The notes below the pieces were generated by a model. The model ran no database searches. It saw only the letters and a program-made list of their open reading frames with translations, and was not told the DNA's origin. This document shows, one piece after another, positions 58,605 to 64,000 of a DNA stretch of 64,000 bases. This DNA is from Rutstroemia sp. NJR-2017a BVV2 (taxonomy: Eukaryota > Ascomycota > Leotiomycetes > Helotiales > Rutstroemiaceae). A program made the position numbers and the translations under genes. The first letter of the stretch is position 1; every line of letters begins with the position of its first letter. The stretch lies in contig NJPS01000039.1 in assembly GCA_002946415.1 (NCBI GenBank), positions 62,001 to 126,000 of the forward strand. The letters are read 5' to 3'.

Positions 58605-60890
58605 TTATGCAACAGGAACCTTATGCTCTTCCGGCGTGATATACAAAACATTGCCCATAGTACCCGTACCCATACTCATCTCATTATCTATCGTCAAATC
58701 CTCATCTAGATTAACAACCCCAAACTCAAAAGACCCCTCAACACCGGACCCAACGCCCGCTAAATCCTCCGCAAAAGTATGTATCGGAACCGGTGCTGTG
58801 ATCCACGGTTCATCTGCTGTAGAGATGGACTGAACATAAGTTCTATCCTTGAATAGGGGGGAGTGCGAACGCTGGTAATTCTGCTGTCGATTTTCTAATG
58901 CTGTGCTTTCTAAATATGATGTGGTATAATGAGAACTGTGGTTCTGATCGACCGCGGCCGCCATAACTTCTTCTTTATCAGAACCTAGAGGAGATGGTGG
59001 GAGTGGAATCTGAGAAGGTCTGGTTTCGTCGAATTTTGAGTCTATCATCGCCCTCTCGACCGGCTTCGAATTCATAAATTCCTCATAAGGCTTGGAACGT
59101 GTTCGACCTCTCTCCGGACTTTCGTAGTCATCCGCCTTCAAATAATTTCCTTTCCTAGCGTCATGATCATGGACCGTAACCAGAAGCTCACCTTCATCCG
59201 CATGTCTCACATCAATAACAATCGGCGGAGCTGCTGAATCTTCGAGGACTGTTGAGTGATATTCTTGAATCTCAGGGAAGAGGTTCAATAAAACGGCCGC
59301 TTGCGATCTAAACCGAGGGTCATCACTAAGACAACGACCGCAGACTTCTAAGAAGTAGTTAGGTATATTCGGTGGGAAATCGGATAAGCTCAAAGGTCTC
59401 TGTGTCTCAGGCTCATCATGTTGAGTAGCCAGAGCATACAGAACCATGCCTAGCTGATAGAGATCCGATTTGACCCCGATATACATCGAAATCCTCTGGT
59501 TGCTTTCTATTAATGCAGCAACCTCTGGCGGCTCCCAACCGACCGGACAGCCCCTGCGATTGATATCAATAATCTTTGCATTATCATCCCCGTCTATCAC
59601 GATGTTTGACAGAGTGAAATCTCCTTGAACGTATCCTGCTTCGTGAATCTCAGAAAGTCCTTGAACAATTTGTTTGGCCCAGCGTTCTCGTCGCTCCCAC
59701 GGGATCCTGCCCTCCCCATCATAAATGACGTCTATCAAGGCACCTTGTTCAGCAAAACTGATAAGAAGCCCCTTTACGTATTTCCCTTCATTATCAAGCA
59801 CCACCCCGCCAAATTGGATCACACTGTGAGACCCAGAAAGCTGATGGAGCGCATTAATTTCATAAAGGAATTCATCCACCTGATCTGGGCCTGGAATCTC
59901 CTTTTTGATAAAGACTTGCCCCGCAACATTGACCTTGTAAACAAAACCAGACAGATGAGAATCAAATTTGAGTTCCCCCTCCAAAACCCTTCGGCAACTA
60001 AGGTGATTGATTGCTTTCACAGGAGGATAATGTATAACTTCCGCAAGATCTTCTACAACATGAACATGTAATCTTTCGTCCTCTGTCTGCAGCTTCAGAT
60101 TCGTAACCGTGTCATAAAACTGAATATCCTGCAACGATTCCCGAATAGCCTCATAAATAAGCGCGCTTTTATCTCTTTGAAACCGCGTATTTGCCAGCTC
60201 CTCCTCCAATGATTTCGGCGGCGCATCTCTATAGTCCAACGAAATCGTAACCCGACGCCAATGCGTAGGCGTCTGTGCAAATGTGACAAAGAACTTTTCC
60301 CGCTTTGATTTATCTCGGAAATGCATGCTCAAGTTCAGAATCCATCGCTTCTCCAACTCCTCCATTATCTCGTCGAAAGTGTCTGTAGATACTGATCGTT
60401 CGTCAATACTAGGACCCTGCTTCTCCGCCTTCGAAACGTCCACATAGTCGTGAACATCGCTCTTGATTGTATTCGCAGTAGGCGGGCGTGTCGAGGCATG
60501 AATCGAGGTATCAAGTGTATCTGTTCTTTCCAAGAACTCCGGTGCGCTGGATCTCGGGCCACGGTTGATAGCAGTCGAGGACGATCGATGGGAGGTGGTG
60601 AGTCGACGATCAACGGAAGCAGCTCGACGTTCTTCGGGGTTCGGTTTGACTGGTTCCAACCTATCCCTCAACTCTGATTGTTGTCTCTTGAAAGTACCCG
60701 CTCTTGGCAGCTGAGGAACGACCTTTCTCGAGATTCGACGAGCTAGCCCAGCCGGCTGCTGGGGCTCACTTGGTGGGGGTGTGGCAGATGTGTTATGTTC
60801 ATCTTTCCTGAACATAATTCTTCGTAACCAAGAGGGTTTCTGACCATTTGAAACCGGTGAGCCATGCTCTTTCTCAGTCGTCTGTGCCAT
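58605..60890 (-). CDS. Kinase-like protein with unusual catalytic motifs
   Basis: Intronless, 761 aa. Residues 1-160 are basic, Ser/Pro-rich and probably disordered. Residues 160-300 form an unrecognised region (EELEKRWILNLSMHFRDKSKREKF, then THWRRVTISLDY), also seen in other fungal proteins of this type. A kinase-like fold spans about 310-540: VFIKKEI holds the candidate beta-3 Lys (329 or 330), FLYEINALHQL the helix-C Glu (near 343), and YVQGDFTLSNIVI the catalytic loop with Asp 424 and Asn 429. IIDINRRG stands in place of DFG (Asp 442 kept), and WEPPE in place of APE. So HRD reads QGD and DFG reads DIN, yet the key Lys, Asp, Asn and Asp remain; activity is possible. A glycine-rich loop is not evident. 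The C-terminal 200 residues are low complexity. The ATG at 60890 gives MAQTTEKEHG. Confidence 0.8.
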   Translation of the reverse strand: MAQTTEKEHGSPVSNGQKPSWLRRIMFRKDEHNTSATPPPSEPQQPAGLARRISRKVVPQLPRAGTFKRQQSELRDRLEPVKPNPEERRAASVDRRLTTSHRSSSTAINRGPRSSAPEFLERTDTLDTSIHASTRPPTANTIKSDVHDYVDVSKAEKQGPSIDERSVSTDTFDEIMEELEKRWILNLSMHFRDKSKREKFFVTFAQTPTHWRRVTISLDYRDAPPKSLEEELANTRFQRDKSALIYEAIRESLQDIQFYDTVTNLKLQTEDERLHVHVVEDLAEVIHYPPVKAINHLSCRRVLEGELKFDSHLSGFVYKVNVAGQVFIKKEIPGPDQVDEFLYEINALHQLSGSHSVIQFGGVVLDNEGKYVKGLLISFAEQGALIDVIYDGEGRIPWERRERWAKQIVQGLSEIHEAGYVQGDFTLSNIVIDGDDNAKIIDINRRGCPVGWEPPEVAALIESNQRISMYIGVKSDLYQLGMVLYALATQHDEPETQRPLSLSDFPPNIPNYFLEVCGRCLSDDPRFRSQAAVLLNLFPEIQEYHSTVLEDSAAPPIVIDVRHADEGELLVTVHDHDARKGNYLKADDYESPERGRTRSKPYEEFMNSKPVERAMIDSKFDETRPSQIPLPPSPLGSDKEEVMAAAVDQNHSSHYTTSYLESTALENRQQNYQRSHSPLFKDRTYVQSISTADEPWITAPVPIHTFAEDLAGVGSGVEGSFEFGVVNLDEDLTIDNEMSMGTGTMGNVLYITPEEHKVPVA

Positions 60891-63031
60891 TATTTGGTGC
60901 AGTTGTTGATATAGTAGAAATTGGAAAGCCCAGTAACCAGGTATATCTGTCAGTCCAAAGTTTGAAGAACGAATTGCGAAAACAAAAATAAAATGCCCTT
61001 CTACTTCTGCAGAAAAAAAGAAATTACGCCGAGAAGAATGACAAGAAAGGCTATTGTCAGAGCAAAGATTCACATTAATTGTTGGAGAGGCTGGTCAAGA
61101 TGACTGTACGGGGTAGAACAGGACGAGCTGTGTAGTGGAGCATGCAGCTATCCGCCAAAATGAGAGAAGAGCCACGATGGTGTACAAGAATTATATGAAG
61201 AGCAGAAGACTATCATTGCATTCAAGAGAGCATAAGAGGAGGTCGAGTGCGAAGGCCAAGGCGAAGACGAAGGACTCGAGGACGAGCGCGGCGATTGTTG
61301 ATGTTTATTGTTTTCTTTTTTTTCCTGCTCTCGCGGCCGGGTTGTGAAAAAGGTCAACCAGTAGAATAAGTTGCCTCGTCCTCGTACAACATATCAAATC
61401 AATCGACGGAAAGAAATGCAGCGGAAGGTCGAAGGAAGATTAATGAATGCGGGAAGGAAAGCAAAGCAGAGCAAAGGAGAATGATACAGTAGTAGTATCA
61501 TGGTTTGATGTAGTGTTCCAAAACTGCAACCTGCAGTTGTCCATACAAAAGCATACGAGAAACGATAAAATTTGGTGGTCAAAAGGGTCCCAAGTGTTCC
61601 AGTTGTTCCAAGGTTGGCATGGAAAATGAAGTTCCGGGGATTAAAGGACCATTCAGGCACCGTTTTCTTAGAGATGTTTACCGATGTGAGCCACTAAATC
61701 TGTGCGAATCTGTGTGAGGCTTGTCCTATTTCCCCACTGGTTGCCCTCGATAATCCAGATTGCCTCACTTTTTTCTACCTTCCGACAGTGCTCGATGCGG
61801 GCAAGTGAGACACCCTCCTCTCATCGTCTTTACCGTCTCTAAGCCTTCATCTTGACGCTCGGTTGTGGTTGAGCGTTCAACGGTGAGTGACTTGCAGATA
61901 CATCAAGGTACTGTCTGTACAAAGTAGAACGCCGTCGCGGTATACAACCTTACAGTGGGAGAACCTCAAGAACAAGAATCGGACTTCCCTAACAACAAAC
62001 TCGAGTGCTCACACCACACATAGTACAACAGCACCACGCCCAAAGGAGTATATCCATAACCATACAAACGCCGGCACCAAGACGCACCCTCTGATCACTT
62101 CACATCTCCATCCATTTATCCATCCATTCACCTCCAACCTCACCATCGCATCGGGCATCAACCAAATCAACCAAAAAACCAAGCCCACTTCGCACTCACA
62201 CACCACACCACTCTTGGGTACACACGAGGCTGACCATCAAGCCATCCACGTTGCAAACGCACATCATCATCGCACGTCCGCAGCAGGTAGAACAAAAGTA
62301 TCATGTGGTTCCTCTGACAAACGCAAACGAGGCGGGTCTTCGTCTTCCACCGTGGCTTAAAATGCTCATATCTCACTTGCATATATACACCCATCATACA
62401 CATGGCCAGCGGCGTACATGAATGGGCACATAAGAGCTCTCTCTCCCACTCCCCTGCTGCTGCTTGCCCCGCGAAGCCGTTTCTTTGGTCCCCACGGTGC
62501 TCAGCCCCACCTAGTACGTAGCTACGTATTCCAGGTCCGGGGGACAATTTAGGTACATCCGGACGGTGAGGGCAACGGTTGGATTTTTCACTTTTCTTTT
62601 GCACGTTCAGAGAATTCTCCCAGTTCAAATTTCTACTTCTAAATAAATTACAGTAGCTCCATCTAAACGATGCAGTCGTATCATCCCTAAGTCCAAATAT
62701 GCATCTTGCATACTCAGCACTCCAAAGTGAGATAGTAGTCATCATCATAAGACAGATGCCCAAAAGAGACCTCTCTGAATTCTGACTTTTCCATTCACTC
62801 TCATAAACGAGCTTCAAATACATCCCTCTTAAATATGTTCGATTCATAAGCATGCATAGCGTGAGTAGAGTGTCATCATAATACTCCCAAACTCCAGAAG
62901 TGCACATTAGTGATGCATTATATCCCAAGTCTTCCTTCCTATACCTAATGCTCCGGTAATCGCTAGTAGTAGACCAATTTTACAATATTTACACAAAGAT
63001 GCCAGCCTGTAGATGATGTAGTTCATCAAAC
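60891..63031. other. 2.1-kb intergenic region between the kinase-like gene and Lon
   Basis: The left part should hold the kinase-like gene promoter. A minus-strand frame of 253 codons (62167-62928) and an overlapping plus-strand frame (61887-62360) are the longest. The minus one is rich in Cys, Trp, Arg and Met without recognisable order, so I do not annotate it as a gene. No RNA gene is seen. Confidence 0.4.
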
Positions 63032-64000
63032 TCATTCGTCACTTTTGGATTCCTTGGGCTTTTTCTTTAGTTGATCTTTCCACAGGCTGTTTGCATGGGA
63101 TTTGTCGAGGTTAGGGAAGACGAGGTCGAAAACGTCAGAGTACCATTTGGCAGGGCGGCCTTCGATGCCTTCTTTGATATTCTATTGTTATAGTTAGCAC
63201 CTTATCATAATACCATAAGCAGTAGGATTGTAGCTTACCTCTGGGAGTTCTAGCCAGTCAGACATATTATCGTCCGGGAAAATGATCATCTTTGAACCTG
63301 CGCGTCGAGCTGCGACTGTCTTTTCCCGAAGACCTCCGATTCTCAGCACCTTTCCAGTGACTGTGAGTTCACCGGTCATGGCAATGGTTGGATCCAAAGG
63401 ATGATCCAGCGCCAATGAAAGCATAGATGTTGCCATTGTGATACCAGCAGATGGCCCATCTTTCTGAACAGCACCTTCTGGACAATGAAGATGGATCTTG
63501 GCATGATCAAAGAAGTGATTGTCCGGGAAAGTCTTGGCCATGATCGATTTAGCAAATGAGTAGGCGATAGTTGTGGACTCCTTCATGACAGCCTTCAAGT
63601 TACCAGTGGTAGCAAGACCAGGTCGACTCTCCGCCGAAAGTGCACTTTCCAATATCGATTCAACGTACAATGCAGCACCACCCATTTGTGTCCAAGCTAG
63701 ACCCATAGCAACACCCGGAGGAGTCACATCATACAGTCTATCAGACGTAAAGACAGGCGGTCCTACATAGTCCTTGAGATTCTCCTTGCTAATTGTAACA
63801 TGCACACTCTCAGGAACTTTGAGACTGATTCGAGGCTTTTCTGTTGTCTCCTTCTTGATCGTTTCAGGGGTCTCCTTGACATCACTTTCATCCTTCTTAG
63901 ACTCCTCAAGAGCTGCTTTACCTTCTTCTGTAAGAGCTTCCTCTTCAGGAAGACCAGTCTCTCCAAGGTCTTGCACGATCTTCAGAGCAGACTTGCGATA
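63032..64000 (-). CDS. PIM1: Mitochondrial Lon protease, C-terminal part (cut by window edge)
   Basis: The gene continues beyond 64000. Visible minus-strand exons are 64000-63239 and 63181-63032; the 57-nt intron joins ELPENIKEGIEGRP. The protease is ATP-dependent and clears damaged proteins in the mitochondrial matrix. The frame enters at YRKSALKIVQDLG, just after the AAA+ lid. An acidic Lys/Glu linker of about 50 residues follows, then the Lon protease domain: PPGVAMGLAWTQMGGAALYVE, the catalytic Ser block KDGPSAGITMAT and the catalytic Lys block TGKVLRIGGLREK, then FPDDNMSDW. The end KEGIEGRPAKWYSDVFDLVF is typical. The tail is basic (KDQLKKKPKESKSDE). The long linker marks the mitochondrial rather than the peroxisomal form. 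Confidence 0.94.

Noticed and set aside
62167..62928. 253-codon minus-strand open frame
   Set aside because: Long, but rich in Cys/Trp/Met/Arg with no motif, and a second long frame overlaps it on the other strand; no promoter-like leader.
1..64000. CRISPR arrays, phage, insertion sequences, plasmid origins
   Set aside because: The window is eukaryotic nuclear DNA with spliced genes; the tandem repeats lack unique spacers and no transposase or terminal repeats were seen.

Overview
The window is nuclear DNA of a filamentous ascomycete (Pezizomycotina). The protein sequences look most like Leotiomycetes (Helotiales/Sclerotiniaceae type), but that placement is an impression from memory, not a computed result. 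Supporting signs are many short GT..AG introns of about 45-75 nt with GTAAGT/GTATGT-like donors and CTAAC/CTAAT-like branch sites, a PTH11-type receptor, a Zn2Cys6 regulator, a purine permease, and conserved single-copy eukaryotic genes (SMC2, NOT2, PUP2, GCP2, MTHFR, OLE1, Lon). No tRNA, rRNA, CRISPR or intact transposon was seen.

Left part (1-16 kb): a sparse accessory segment. It holds a small two-exon gene with a TATA box and hairpin (2183-2469), a decayed AAA-ATPase remnant (about 2930-3382), a secreted six-bladed-propeller protein (3972-5033), a PTH11-like seven-helix receptor on the minus strand (7184-8564), an acyl-CoA dehydrogenase-like enzyme (9345-10732), an atypical SDR (11921-12610) and a zinc-free MDR oxidoreductase (14292-15680).

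Middle (16-34.6 kb): housekeeping genes. MTHFR/MET13 and gamma-tubulin complex GCP2 lie on the minus strand. GCP2 diverges from proteasome alpha-5 (PUP2) across a 472-bp promoter. A MOSC protein and SMC2 follow on the minus strand. Long pyrimidine-rich, G-poor intergenic tracts with micro- and minisatellites lie at 23.6-25.7 and 29.2-30.0 kb.

Right part (34.6-64 kb): a 5.4-kb stretch with no gene I can support, then a Zn2Cys6 transcription factor and NOT2 (plus strand), a possible small Pro-rich spliced gene (47053-47521), delta-9 desaturase OLE1 (minus), a decayed coiled-coil gene (about 52.46-53.22 kb), an NCS2 xanthine/urate permease (minus), a kinase-like protein with altered motifs (minus) and the C-terminal end of mitochondrial Lon, cut by the window edge.

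The housekeeping genes act in independent pathways: chromosome condensation, mRNA decay, proteolysis, microtubule nucleation, folate/methionine and membrane lipid supply. The only grouping that might share a theme is the receptor plus three oxidoreductases at 7-16 kb, and nothing in the sequence proves a pathway. I rebuilt the splice structures by hand. Every multi-exon model given as a gene closes in frame. I did not find a convincing new multi-gene system; the most interesting items are the two small spliced genes, the atypical kinase and SDR, the decayed gene remnants and the diverged direct repeat at 57.2 kb.
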